Shown: positions 55,913 through 64,000 of the stretch, in pieces
How positions within the stretch are numbered: position 1 is the first letter of the stretch
Layout of the letters: every line of letters begins with the position of its first letter
Assembly: GCA_020401865.1 (NCBI GenBank)
Contig: JADCAS010000020.1
Coordinates: 1-64,000, forward strand
Length of the DNA stretch: 64,000 nucleotides
Reading direction: 5' to 3'
Source of the DNA: Phenylobacterium sp.
GTDB taxonomy: Bacteria > Pseudomonadota > Alphaproteobacteria > Caulobacterales > Caulobacteraceae
Notes under the pieces: model-generated
What the model was told of the DNA's origin: nothing
Seen by the model: only the letters and a program-made list of their open reading frames with translations
Database searches by the model: none
Translations under genes and position numbers: made by a program

Positions 55913-56155
55913 ATGTCAAACGCACCCATTCCGCCCACACTCCTCACACGAAATCCCGATGAGGGTTTCGGTCTGGCGATCAGACTTTCGCGCTTCGCCG
56001 TGAAGCTGACCCAGCCCGACGGCGACATCCGGGCGAGCCTGCGGGATCAGTACGGGCGGGATCCAGAGATGTTGATCTTGGCCTCACAGGTCGTTGCGAC
56101 CCACTTCGCCACGATCGCCGCTGCCAACAACTACTGGAAAGACCAACAGCCATGA
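55913..56155 (+). CDS. Small protein of unknown function in the redox operon
   Basis: The 80-residue protein is Pro-rich at the N-terminus and helical afterwards (FGLAIRLSRFAVKLTQPDGD, then ASQVVATHFATIAAANNYWK). It has no Cys and no signal peptide. I do not recognise a family. The stop overlaps the ATG of the TlpA-like gene by four bases (ATGA), so it is a translated member of the operon. Confidence 0.6.
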   Translation: MSNAPIPPTLLTRNPDEGFGLAIRLSRFAVKLTQPDGDIRASLRDQYGRDPEMLILASQVVATHFATIAAANNYWKDQQP

Positions 56156-56682
56156 ACCTGGAGCCCGCCTATCCCTGGGCCACGACGCAGTGGTTCAACA
56201 GCGACCCGTTGACCCTGGACAGCCTGCGCGGCCGGGTGATCGTGCTCGGGACGTTTCAGATGCTTTGTCCGGGCTGCGTCGCCAACGGCCTGCCGCAACT
56301 CCAGCGTGTCGAGCAGACTTTCCTCCGGGACGACGTGGCGGTGATCGGGCTCCACACCGTCTTCGAGCATCACGCGGCGATGACGCCAGCCTCGCTGGAG
56401 GTCTTTCTGCACGAGTACAGGATCGGTTTCCCAATTGGCGTCGACGCGCCTGACGACCCTGAGGGCGTTCCCCTGACCATGACGCGTTATCGTCTGCGTG
56501 GGACTCCCTCCCTCGTCCTCATAGATAGGAATGGCTTCATCCGGCATCGCGCCCTTGGCCATGAGCCGGACCTGACGCTCGGGGCCAGGATCGCCCAGCT
56601 GATCGCCCAGCCCCGGAACGCCGCCCCGGAGGCGCACCAGACCGGCGAAGGCGTGTGCCTGCCCGGCGCGGACTGCCGCTAG
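56152..56682 (+). CDS. TlpA/peroxiredoxin-like thiol oxidoreductase
   Basis: The 176-residue protein has the thioredoxin-fold pattern GRVIVLGTFQMLCPGCVANG with a CPGC motif, and RGTPSLVLIDRNGFIRHRAL with the cis-Pro. It resembles TlpA/AhpC-TSA proteins. No signal peptide is seen, so it may work in the cytoplasm. C-terminal Cys (GVCLPGADCR) could be a second redox pair. It overlaps the preceding gene by four bases and is followed by the amidotransferase gene after 21 bp. Confidence 0.8.
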   Translation: MNLEPAYPWATTQWFNSDPLTLDSLRGRVIVLGTFQMLCPGCVANGLPQLQRVEQTFLRDDVAVIGLHTVFEHHAAMTPASLEVFLHEYRIGFPIGVDAPDDPEGVPLTMTRYRLRGTPSLVLIDRNGFIRHRALGHEPDLTLGARIAQLIAQPRNAAPEAHQTGEGVCLPGADCR

Positions 56683-56703
56683 GTCGGAGACGCGCCAACG
56701 ACC

Positions 56704-57396
56704 ATGCTGAAGACCGCGACCGTAATCCGTCACGTCGCCTTCGAGGACTTGGGAAGCTTCGCCGACACGCTCTCCGGCCGCGGCTATGATATCCGGTACC
56801 TGGAGGCCGGGTGTGACTCTCTCGACTCGGCGCGGGATGCGGACCTTCTGATCCTTCTCGGGGGGCCGGTCTCCTCCAACGACGAGGGGCTCTATCCCTG
56901 GTTGGGGAGGGAGATCCGGCTCGTTCGCGACCGCATGGACCGGAACCTGCCGCTACTGGGCATCTGCCTGGGCGCGCAGCTCATGGCCCGGGCTCTGGGC
57001 GCTCGGGTGTATACCGCCAAGTCCAAGGAAATCGGATTTTCGCCAATCGTGCTGACTGAGGCTGGCGAAAGATCACCCCTGGCCGCCCTTGCAGGCGGAC
57101 CGGTGCTGCACTGGCACGGGGAAACCTTTGAACTGCCGGATGGCGCCGAGCGCCTCGCCTCGACCGACCTTTGCACCAACCAGGCCTTCCGGATCGGGCC
57201 CCGGGTGATGGCATGCCAGTTTCATCCCGAGGCCGCTGATGGTGGCTTTGAACGCTGGCTCATCGGCCACCATGTCGAGCTCCGGGCCGAGGGCGTCGAC
57301 CTGGGCGGATTGCGGGAGACGGAGCGCAATGAACGTGCGGGCCTTCGCGCCAGAGGCGCCGCCTTCCTTCGGGCCTGGCTGGATGAACTGGACTGA
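56704..57396 (+). CDS. Class I glutamine amidotransferase-like protein
   Basis: The 230-residue protein has a GATase fold: LLILLGGPVSSNDEGLYPWL, the nucleophile elbow LLGICLGAQLMARALG with the catalytic Cys, and CQFHPEAADGGFERW carrying His and Glu of the triad. It matches the GMP-synthase-like stand-alone type (COG0518). Such proteins may have glutaminase or peptidase activity; the partner is unknown. It is the last gene in the MarR-linked cluster. Confidence 0.85.
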   Translation: MLKTATVIRHVAFEDLGSFADTLSGRGYDIRYLEAGCDSLDSARDADLLILLGGPVSSNDEGLYPWLGREIRLVRDRMDRNLPLLGICLGAQLMARALGARVYTAKSKEIGFSPIVLTEAGERSPLAALAGGPVLHWHGETFELPDGAERLASTDLCTNQAFRIGPRVMACQFHPEAADGGFERWLIGHHVELRAEGVDLGGLRETERNERAGLRARGAAFLRAWLDELD

Positions 57397-57455
57397 AGCC
57401 CTCTGTCCATCCCTGAACCGGGAGCGGCTCTGGTCTCGAATTCCGGGTCGAGCCC

Positions 57456-58145
57456 CTACCCTCTCGCGCCCGCCATCTCCATCCGCTCGCGGCGGATGGC
57501 GTCGTAGGCGGCGTTGAGGGCGGCGGACTTCGCGTGGGCGATGTCGAGGTACTCTTCCGGCAGGCCCAGGGCGCGGACGCGGTCCGGATGAGCGTCGGCG
57601 ATGCGCCGGCGCCAGAGGGCCTTGAGGTCCTCGTCAGGGGCGTCATGCGGAGCGTCCAGCACTGCGTAGGGATCGTCGGCCGGGGCCCCCAGGTGAGCGG
57701 CGCGGATGCGGCGGAAGGAGAGCGGGCCGAAGCCGAACAACTCGGCCACCCGCTCCAGGTAGGACTCCTCCTCCAGCGAGACCGCGCCGTCGGCGCCGGC
57801 GATGTGGAACAGGCCGTCCAGAACATCCTCCAGGAGATCCGGGCAGTTACGATAGCGCCGGGCCAGCTGGCGGGCATACCCCTCGAAGCCGTGGGTGGTC
57901 TGGCGGGCCAGTTCGTAGAGGCGCTGGATATTGCCCTCGGAGGCCGCCTCCGGGGAGAAGACCTCGGCGAAGGCGTCGAACTCGGAGACCCGCGCCCGTC
58001 CGTCGGCCTTGGCGAGCTTCGCGCCCAGGGCGGTCACCGCCGTGGAGAAGGCCGGGTCGGCGCCGGGCGGCCCGGGCGGACATTCGCAGTCGCCCGGATC
58101 CGGGCGACGGACGGCCATGGCCGCAATTCTGTTCCAGAAACTCAT
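57456..58145 (-). CDS. DjlA-like protein: TerB plus J domain
   Basis: The 229-residue protein has a TerB-like helical domain (LGAKLAKADGRARVSEFDAF and LFHIAGADGAVSLEEESYLE) followed by a C-terminal J domain with HPD (AHPDRVRALGLPEEYLDIAH). The order matches DjlA, which stimulates DnaK; here no N-terminal transmembrane segment is apparent. Start 58145 (MSFWNRIAAM) is chosen over longer in-frame starts. It diverges from the hydantoinase gene. Confidence 0.85.
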   Translation of the reverse strand: MSFWNRIAAMAVRRPDPGDCECPPGPPGADPAFSTAVTALGAKLAKADGRARVSEFDAFAEVFSPEAASEGNIQRLYELARQTTHGFEGYARQLARRYRNCPDLLEDVLDGLFHIAGADGAVSLEEESYLERVAELFGFGPLSFRRIRAAHLGAPADDPYAVLDAPHDAPDEDLKALWRRRIADAHPDRVRALGLPEEYLDIAHAKSAALNAAYDAIRRERMEMAGARG

Positions 58146-58312
58146 GCCAATGTCCCAAGCCAGCGCGGCCGCCAAACGGCCAGCGCGCCCCTCCACCCAA
58201 CACACTGCATACACCCAACGCTCGCCGCGGGATCGTTACGTTTTCGAAAGGCGGACCTCCCGCACCAAAGCGCCTCTGGACGCACCTTTCCCCGGTGTGG
58301 TCTTAAGCCGCG

Positions 58313-61300
58313 TTGAGCGGCGGCGGAGGCCCCTTGGACAGGCGCTGGACCTTCTGGATCGACCGGGGCGGGACCTTCACCGATGTGGTGGGGCGGACCC
58401 ATGACGGCCGGGAGGCGACCGCCAAGCTCCTTTCGGTCTCCTCCGCCTGGGCGGACTCCGCCGTCGAGGGCATGCGACGGCTCATGGATCTGGCGCCCGG
58501 GGCGCCCTTCCCCGGAGACCGGGTCGAGGCCATCCGCATGGGCACGACCGTGGCGACCAACGCGCTCCTGGAGCGGCGCTTCGCCCGCACTCTGCTGGTC
58601 ACCACCCGGGGCTTCGCCGACGCCCTGCGGATCGGGGACCAGGCCCGGCCGGACCTCTTCGCCCTCGACATTCGCCGGCCCGAGCCCCTGTTCGCCGGCG
58701 TCCTGGAGGCGGATGAGCGCCTGGCGGCCGATGGATCGGTGTTGGAGGCGCTGGATCCGGCGACCCTGGGGGCCCGTCTTGCCGAGGTCGCCCCTGACTA
58801 CGACGCCGTCGCTGTCGCCTTTCTCCATTCCGACCTCAACCCGGTCCATGAGCGGCTGGCCGGGCGGCTGGCCCGGGCGGCCGGTGTTCCCTTCGTCGCC
58901 CTGTCGCACGAGGTCTCGCCCCTGCCCCGCTTCCTGCCCCGGGCGGAAACCACGGTGGCCGACGCCTGCCTCACCCCTGTGCTGCGGGCCTATGTGGACC
59001 AGGTGCAGACGGCGGTCGGCGAGGCGCCCCTCTGGTTCATGACGTCCGCCGGCGGCCTCGTCCGGGCCTCGGCCTTCCGGGGTCGGGATGCGGTCCTGTC
59101 CGGTCCCGCCGGAGGAGTGTCGGGTGTGGCGGCGACGGCCCGGGCGGCGGGGGCGGAGGCGGTCATCGGCTTCGACATGGGCGGCACCTCCACGGATGTC
59201 TGCCGCTTCGCCGGCATCCTGGAGCGGCGTGAGACCGCCGAGGTCGCCGGAGTGCGCCTGCGCGCGCCCATGGTCGACGTCGAGACCGTGGCGGCCGGGG
59301 GCGGCTCCATCCTCCACTTCGACGGCGACCGGGCGCGGGCGGGACCGGCCAGCGCCGGGGCCGATCCCGGGCCGGCGGCCTACGGGCGCGGCGGGCCCGC
59401 CACCGTGACGGACGCCAACCTGGTGCTGGGCCGACTGGACCCGGCGCGCTTTCCGGCCGTCTTCGGGCCGGAGGGCAGGTCGCCCCTGGATGCGGCGGCG
59501 GCGCGGGCGACCCTTTCAGACCTGGCGGCGCGCATGGACCTTCCAGGACCCGAGGCGGCGGCGGAGGGCTTCCTGGCCGTGGCCGTCGAGCAGACCGCCC
59601 AGGCCGTGCGGCGCATCTCCACCGAGAGGGGATTCGATCCCCGGGAGCACGCCCTGGTCGCCTTCGGCGGCGCAGCCGGCCAGGTGGCCTGCGACGTCGC
59701 CGAGGCCCTGGGCATCGACGAGGTCCTCTGCCCGGGCCAGGGCAGCGTCCTGTCGGCCTGGGGCATGGGCCAGGCCCGACCCACCGTCCTTCGCCAGGCC
59801 GGCCTGGAGGCGCCCCTCGACGGTGCGGGCCTCGGGGCGGCGGCGGACCTCGCCGAGCGGCTTGGCGCCGAGGCCCTGGCCGGCCTTTCCGCCCAGGGGA
59901 TCGACGGCGGCGAGGTCCAGGTCCGGCTCGGCCTGCGGTATGACGGCGCCGACGCCGTCCTGGCGGTCGCCCCCGGGACCAAAGGCGAGGTCCGGGAGGC
60001 CTTCGAGGCCGCCCACCGCCGCCTCTTCGGCTTCACCGAGACGGACCGCGCCGTGCTCGTCGCCCGGGTCGAGGCCGAGGCGGTCGACGCGACGCTCCCC
60101 CCCCTGTCCGCGCGACGCCCCCGCGACGCCCTTGAGTCCCCTGGCGCCCCCCTGGACGCGACGATGAGCGTTATGCAGATGACCTGCCGCTCGCAGTCCT
60201 TTGCAGCCCCCGTGGTGGAAGCCGCAGCCCTCACCCGTATCGACGGTCCGGCCCTCATCGTCCGCGACGACACCCAGCTGGCCGTCCTGCCTGGCTGGCG
60301 CGCCGCGGCGGAGGCCGACGGCCTGGTCCGCCTGACCCGTATCTCCGGCGCCGCCCCCCGTGAGGTGCGCCTCGACCGGCCCGACCCGGTGACACTGGAG
60401 CTCTTCAACCGCCGCTTCATGGGTGTGGCCGAGGCCATGGGCGCAGCCCTCGAGCGCACGGCGCACTCGGTCAACATCAAGGAAAGGCTCGACTTTTCCT
60501 GCGCCCTCTTCGACGCCGACGGCGGGCTGGTGGCCAATGCGCCCCACATGCCGGTGCACCTGGGCTCGATGGGCGCCTCGGTCCGGGCGGTGCGCGATCG
60601 GCGCGGGACCCTGCGGCCCGGCGAGGCCTTCGCCCTGAACAATCCCTATGCCGGCGGCACCCACCTGCCCGACATCACCGTGGTCATGCCCGTCTTCACC
60701 CGGCCCGAGGCGGAGGGTCCGCCGGACCTCTTCGTCGCCGCCCGGGGCCATCACGCCGACGTCGGCGGCGTCCAGCCCGGCTCCATGCCGCCCTTCTCGC
60801 AAACCCTTGAGGAAGAGGGGATTCTTCTCGACGCTCTCCCCATCATGAGGGACGGGATCTTCCTTGAGGCAGAGGTTCGGGAGGCCCTTCTGGCCGGACC
60901 CTGGCCCTGCCGGGCGCCGGACCGCAACCTCGCCGACCTGAAGGCCCAGCTCGCGGCCTGCCAGACGGGCGCCGACACCCTCTCGGCCATGATCCGGGAC
61001 CAGGGCGCCGAAGTCGTCGCCCGCTACATGACCTTCGTCCAGGCCAACGCCGCCAGCGCCGTGCGGCGCGCCCTGACCCGGCTGTCGGACGGCGAAGCCA
61101 AGGTTCCCATGGACGGCGGCGGGCGGATCGCCGTACGCCTGACCCTGGACCCCGACCGGCAGGGCGCGGAGATCGACTTCAGCTCTTCCTCCGACCAGGC
61201 CCCGACGAATTTCAATGCACCCTCCGCCATTGTCGACGCGGCGGTCCTGTATGTTTTTCGCACCCTGGTGGACGACGACATCCCGCTGAATGCGGGCTGC

Positions 61301-61957
61301 CTGGAGCCCCTGCGGGTGCGCACCCGGCCGGGGTCCCTGCTGGCGCCCGCCCCGCCGGCGGCGGTAGTGGCGGGCAATGTCGAGACCAGCCAGCACGTGG
61401 TCGACGCCCTCTATTCCGCCCTCGGCGTCATGGCCAACGCCCAGGGCAGCATGAACAACTTCACCTTCGGGGACGCCGACCGGCAGTACTACGAGACCCT
61501 GTGCGGCGGCGCCGGGGCCTCGGTGCGCGGGCCGGGCGCCAGCGGCGTCCACACCCACATGACCAATTCGCGGCTGACCGACCCGGAGATCCTCGAACGG
61601 CGGTTCCCGGTGCGACTGGAGACCTTCGAGATCCGCAAAGGCTCCGGAGGCGAGGGCGCCTTCCGGGGCGGCGATGGTGTGCGCAGAAGGCTAAGGTTCC
61701 TGGCCCCCATGGAGGCGGCCCTCCTGTCCACCCGTCGCACCTGTGCGCCCCAGGGACTGGCCGGCGGCGGCCCCGCCCTGGCCGGCGCCCAGCGCCTGAT
61801 CCGGGCGGACGGCGCCATCCTTCCCCTTGCAGGCTGTTTCTCGGTGACTGTCGCGGCCGGTGAGGCCATCGAGATCGAAACGCCCGGCGGGGGCGGCTAC
61901 GGTCCGCCCGCCGCTCCACCCGCGCCCGATTCCGAGACTCGCCCGACCGCAGCCTAA
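58313..61957 (+). CDS. Hydantoinase/5-oxoprolinase, fused HyuA-HyuB type
   Basis: The 1214-residue protein fuses two ATP-dependent amidohydrolase subunits. The N-terminal HyuA half opens with WIDRGGTFTDVVGRTHDGRE and has RMGTTVATNALLERRFARTL and VIGFDMGGTSTDVCRFAG. The C-terminal HyuB half (from about residue 680) shows DFSCALFDADGGLVANAPHM, then EAFALNNPYAGGTHLPDITV and ARGHHADVGGVQPGSMPP. It should open 5-oxoproline or hydantoin rings with ATP; the substrate is not determined. The start is TTG at 58313. It is typical in length for the 5-oxoprolinase fusion. Confidence 0.92.
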   Translation: MSGGGGPLDRRWTFWIDRGGTFTDVVGRTHDGREATAKLLSVSSAWADSAVEGMRRLMDLAPGAPFPGDRVEAIRMGTTVATNALLERRFARTLLVTTRGFADALRIGDQARPDLFALDIRRPEPLFAGVLEADERLAADGSVLEALDPATLGARLAEVAPDYDAVAVAFLHSDLNPVHERLAGRLARAAGVPFVALSHEVSPLPRFLPRAETTVADACLTPVLRAYVDQVQTAVGEAPLWFMTSAGGLVRASAFRGRDAVLSGPAGGVSGVAATARAAGAEAVIGFDMGGTSTDVCRFAGILERRETAEVAGVRLRAPMVDVETVAAGGGSILHFDGDRARAGPASAGADPGPAAYGRGGPATVTDANLVLGRLDPARFPAVFGPEGRSPLDAAAARATLSDLAARMDLPGPEAAAEGFLAVAVEQTAQAVRRISTERGFDPREHALVAFGGAAGQVACDVAEALGIDEVLCPGQGSVLSAWGMGQARPTVLRQAGLEAPLDGAGLGAAADLAERLGAEALAGLSAQGIDGGEVQVRLGLRYDGADAVLAVAPGTKGEVREAFEAAHRRLFGFTETDRAVLVARVEAEAVDATLPPLSARRPRDALESPGAPLDATMSVMQMTCRSQSFAAPVVEAAALTRIDGPALIVRDDTQLAVLPGWRAAAEADGLVRLTRISGAAPREVRLDRPDPVTLELFNRRFMGVAEAMGAALERTAHSVNIKERLDFSCALFDADGGLVANAPHMPVHLGSMGASVRAVRDRRGTLRPGEAFALNNPYAGGTHLPDITVVMPVFTRPEAEGPPDLFVAARGHHADVGGVQPGSMPPFSQTLEEEGILLDALPIMRDGIFLEAEVREALLAGPWPCRAPDRNLADLKAQLAACQTGADTLSAMIRDQGAEVVARYMTFVQANAASAVRRALTRLSDGEAKVPMDGGGRIAVRLTLDPDRQGAEIDFSSSSDQAPTNFNAPSAIVDAAVLYVFRTLVDDDIPLNAGCLEPLRVRTRPGSLLAPAPPAAVVAGNVETSQHVVDALYSALGVMANAQGSMNNFTFGDADRQYYETLCGGAGASVRGPGASGVHTHMTNSRLTDPEILERRFPVRLETFEIRKGSGGEGAFRGGDGVRRRLRFLAPMEAALLSTRRTCAPQGLAGGGPALAGAQRLIRADGAILPLAGCFSVTVAAGEAIEIETPGGGGYGPPAAPPAPDSETRPTAA

Positions 61958-62046
61958 CCCGGCGACAGATCGGCTGCTGAGGGCCTCAAGCGGCCCCGGC
62001 GGATCCAAGGGTTCCGGCTGCGCCCTGCGTTTGAGAAGGCGCCATG

Positions 62047-62162
62047 GCACACGAAGGGGGTTTGAACTCCCCGTGTGCACAGTCCTCAAAGATCGATGTT
62101 TCTTGAGGCGTGACTGCCAAACGAAACAACCAGGGGAGGGGACTGGCCCCGTCCCCCGCTGG
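62047..62162 (+). ncRNA. Possible structured RNA, three consecutive stem-loops
   Basis: Stem 1 pairs GCACACG (62047-62053) with CGTGTGC (62072-62078), with an inner GGGG/CCCC helix. Stem 2 pairs CCTCAAAGA (62084-62092) with TCTTGAGG (62101-62108) with one bulge. Stem 3 pairs CCAG and GGGGAC (62130-62143) with GTCCCC and CTGG (62151-62162). The strand and any transcript are unknown. No known RNA family was recognised, and it is not a tRNA or tmRNA as far as I can tell. Confidence 0.35.
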
Positions 62163-62473
62163 TCGCGGGAGCCTAAGTGGCGGATTGCTGCCCCGTAACT
62201 CGCCATGTCGGAACGCGTGCGAGACATAGCCATACTTATGGTTTCCATCGCGCGACGTCTCTTCCCGATCGGGTCGGACACAAGCCTGTGCTCGCGTCGC
62301 CGTTGCCGAGCAAATTTTGCCCAGACGCCAGCGTTGAAAACCGACAGGTCCAATAACTGCGCAAGTTTGTGATTGTCGCCTCACCTATTCGATCTAGGAA
62401 TAGATGAGTAATATCGATAGTATAACCAAGAAGTGCGCCATTAGGTAAGCCAGCACGCTCGCTCGCGCCTAAG

Positions 62474-62488
62474 TGGCATGAACCCTGC
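62474..62488 (+). promoter_or_regulatory. Sigma-54-type promoter for the unknown gene at 62518
   Basis: TGGCATGAACCCTGC has GG and GC separated by 10 bases and matches TGGCAC-N5-TTGC at most conserved positions. Transcription would start near 62500, about 18 bases before the ATG at 62518. The two flagellar promoters in this window match the same pattern. Confidence 0.6.
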
Positions 62489-62517
62489 TTGCATCACCAG
62501 TAGCACTGGAGAGTCGG

Positions 62518-63324
62518 ATGCAAATCAACAGTTCTACGGGCCTGGCCTCGGCCTCTTTGGCGTCGACGAAAGCAGTCGGCGCACCGATGGATATCGGCGC
62601 GACGGACGCGGCTGAAAAGGAGAAGGCCAAAAAGGCTGGGCCACTGTTCTCCGGGGGGCTTGCGAATTGGAACTCAATGATGACGCCCGATACCCTGAGC
62701 GCGCTTTTCGCGCTGAATGAGAAAGGGGAAGTGCAGTTCGAGGACAACGGAGCGCCGAAGCTTGCAAAGGGTGCCAATCCAGTTACGACACAAGAAGATC
62801 TATTACTGCAACATGTGAAACATATTCACGCTCAACAGATCGGCGACAAATCAGGTCTGAGAGTAAATGCCACCGATGAGCAGAAGAAATTCTTCAATTC
62901 CGTGACGGGCTACAATCTGGTGACCGAGAATGGTGGTTATGGCGTCTACGATGACAACGGAAATCTGGTAGCGGATATCGCTGGCAAAGATGGCCGCTCT
63001 TCCTCTCTCTGGCAGCTGGCGGCCGACATCACGTCGGGCAATCTAGAGCGTGATGGTGTGCCCGTTTCTGACTCGAAAAACTTTGACGCCGATTGGTACA
63101 GGGGTTGGACGGACAAGATGGCCGCCGGAGGCTCCGCGCTCCCGCCGGAGTGGGCGGCAAAGGCCAAGGCTTACTTCGACGACGCCCTGAATGCGTTGTT
63201 CGACAAGCCTAAGGATGGCGCGCCTGAGCGCGCTGAGGCCCGGCAGCAGAATCAAGACCCTGTCGGGAAAGCCGAGCCGGCCAAGACGAATGGGGGCGCC
63301 GGAGCGCCCCCACTGCCAGCTTAG
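62518..63324 (+). CDS. Protein of unknown function behind a sigma-54-type promoter
   Basis: The 268-residue protein begins MQINSSTGLASASLASTKAV, lacks a cleavable signal peptide, and has no Cys. A middle region is soluble and mixed (LFALNEKGEVQFEDNGAPKL and VTENGGYGVYDDNGNLVADI), and the C-terminus is Pro/Gly-rich. I do not recognise a family. Because the promoter type is that of flagellar genes, the product may be a flagellum-associated or exported protein; this is an inference only. Its G+C content is lower than that of neighbours. Confidence 0.7.
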   Translation: MQINSSTGLASASLASTKAVGAPMDIGATDAAEKEKAKKAGPLFSGGLANWNSMMTPDTLSALFALNEKGEVQFEDNGAPKLAKGANPVTTQEDLLLQHVKHIHAQQIGDKSGLRVNATDEQKKFFNSVTGYNLVTENGGYGVYDDNGNLVADIAGKDGRSSSLWQLAADITSGNLERDGVPVSDSKNFDADWYRGWTDKMAAGGSALPPEWAAKAKAYFDDALNALFDKPKDGAPERAEARQQNQDPVGKAEPAKTNGGAGAPPLPA

Positions 63325-63445
63325 GGGACGTAGTTCACGGTGATCGTGTGACCGCCCTGGAAGAGGGCGGGCGAGATACTGGCCGTTTTACCGGCCAACG
63401 CGTCCGCTAGGAGCAGCATCCCACATCGGGTGAGTTGGAGAGCAC

Positions 63446-63961
63446 ATGAAGGCCGTTTCGACGAAGGACGTTCTCGCGCAGATGGCGCGCTACCATGCCT
63501 GGGCGACGGAGGGACTTCTGTCGTCGATCGCGCAGATCCCGGACGAACCCTATGCGAAGCCCTGCGGGTTGTTCTTCGGCTCCATCCACGGGACCCTGAA
63601 CCATCTGTTGCTGACGGACAGCCAGATCTGGTTCCCGAGGTTCAAATCCGAGCCCATTACGAGCCTTCCGCTCGATGCGGAACTCGAGAGCGATCGTGTG
63701 AACCTGGCGTCCCGGCTGATCGCCGCTACCGCGCGTTGGCCCGACTACGTCGCCAGCCTCGATGAGCCGACACTTGCCGATGACCTGAGATACACAATGA
63801 CGACCGGACAGCCGCGCGCGTTGCCGATGACGGCTGCGCTCCAGCACGTCTTCAATCACGCCACCCACCATCGGGGACAGATCACCGCGGCCATTTCCAT
63901 GCTGGGGTTTGAGTTTCAGCCTCTCGATCTTCCCTACCTTGTCTTCTCAGAGCTGGCGTAG
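63446..63961 (+). CDS. DinB-family protein
   Basis: The 171-residue protein is a DinB four-helix bundle. The three metal-binding His are in FGSIHGTLNHLLLTDSQIWF (one) and HVFNHATHHRGQITAAIS (two), in the usual spacing. DinB proteins bind divalent metal and some are thiol-dependent transferases. A good AGAG ribosome-binding site precedes the ATG. The substrate is unknown. It is about 120 bp from the preceding unknown gene, with no clear promoter in between. Confidence 0.88.
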   Translation: MKAVSTKDVLAQMARYHAWATEGLLSSIAQIPDEPYAKPCGLFFGSIHGTLNHLLLTDSQIWFPRFKSEPITSLPLDAELESDRVNLASRLIAATARWPDYVASLDEPTLADDLRYTMTTGQPRALPMTAALQHVFNHATHHRGQITAAISMLGFEFQPLDLPYLVFSELA

Positions 63962-64000
63962 GCGCGCGCCCCGTTCCGTCACCCATCCATCTCCGGACCG

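Larger units (their letters stand above)
61958..62517. other. Gene-free stretch with stem-loops and a promoter candidate
   Basis: No convincing gene lies in these 560 bases. Three stem-loops occur in series at 62047-62162. The last 150 bases are A+T-rich and end with a sigma-54-type promoter. Frames on the minus strand are low-quality and broken by the structured segment. Confidence 0.5.

Noticed and set aside
59516..61558. Long minus-strand open frame of 680 codons inside the hydantoinase gene
   Set aside because: It is antisense to a protein with clear domains. Such frames are expected in very high G+C DNA, and its translation has no recognised motif.
62056..62078. T-arm-like sequence GGGGGTTTGAACTCCCC suggesting a tRNA or tmRNA end
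   Set aside because: The hairpin closes on itself with GCACACG/CGTGTGC. There is no D-arm, anticodon arm or acceptor pairing, and no tmRNA tag sequence was found.
63321..63419. Short minus-strand frame ending ISPALFQGGHTITVNYVP
   Set aside because: It is only 32 codons, has no promoter or ribosome-binding site and runs toward the DinB gene. It could be a gene remnant, but the evidence is too thin.

Overview
The window is high-GC, densely packed chromosomal DNA of an alphaproteobacterium, most likely a member of the Caulobacterales (Caulobacter/Phenylobacterium type). The best evidence is a SciP-like (DUF1153) cell-cycle regulator gene directly behind the hook operon, a divergent flgK | fliK-flgD-flgE control region with two sigma-54-type promoters and FlbD (ftr)-like elements, a nadABC operon and a PseG-like enzyme typical of flagellin glycosylation.

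Layout. 1-0.5 kb: truncated IS5-family transposase whose outer end lies against half of a dispersed palindromic repeat. 0.5-6 kb: Tat-type lipoprotein, GNAT, SDR plus overlapping P-loop kinase, bifunctional penicillin-binding protein. 6-11.5 kb: greA, ELM1-family protein, pseG-like gene, trxB overlapping a MurA-type gene, GNAT. 11.5-17.2 kb: nadA-nadB-nadC behind two copies of an inverted-repeat operator, flanked by two paralogous SleB-like cell-wall hydrolases. 17.3-24 kb: DsbA-like protein, uvrB, small GNAT, thiolase, SOUL heme-binding protein, mnmA. 24-33 kb: flagellar block flgL-flgK (minus) and fliK-flgD-flgE-sciP (plus), then an orphan RusA-like resolvase. 33-39 kb: fumC, polyprenyl synthase, TrmN6-like methyltransferase, LysR/SbtA divergent pair, DUF1902 protein. 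39.1-40.1 kb: an A+T-rich island carrying one SIR2-like gene, probably acquired and possibly a defence gene. 40-49 kb: heme-type membrane protein, ilvC, RcnB-like protein, DUF924, thyA-folA, SMP-30 lactonase, globin-like protein, old yellow enzyme, CYP153-type P450. 49-54 kb: family VIII esterase/beta-lactamase-like protein, acyl-CoA dehydrogenase, ABM protein, small membrane protein, GH108-like protein divergent from a secreted Het-C-like protein. 54-57.4 kb: a MarR-regulated thiol-redox cluster. 57.4-64 kb: DnaJ/TerB protein, fused hydantoinase/oxoprolinase, a gene-free stretch with three stem-loops, a sigma-54-preceded gene of unknown function and a DinB protein.

The most promising under-described items are (a) the 54.1-57.4 kb cluster, in which a cysteine-bearing MarR regulator and the first thioredoxin-like gene share the same palindrome in the same position over their ribosome-binding sites, (b) the A+T-rich SIR2 island, (c) the unknown gene at 62.5 kb behind a sigma-54-type promoter, and (d) a family of about 110-bp nested palindromes present six times, four of them between convergent genes. 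No tRNA, rRNA or CRISPR array was seen. All functional calls are from reading the sequence; no database search was possible.
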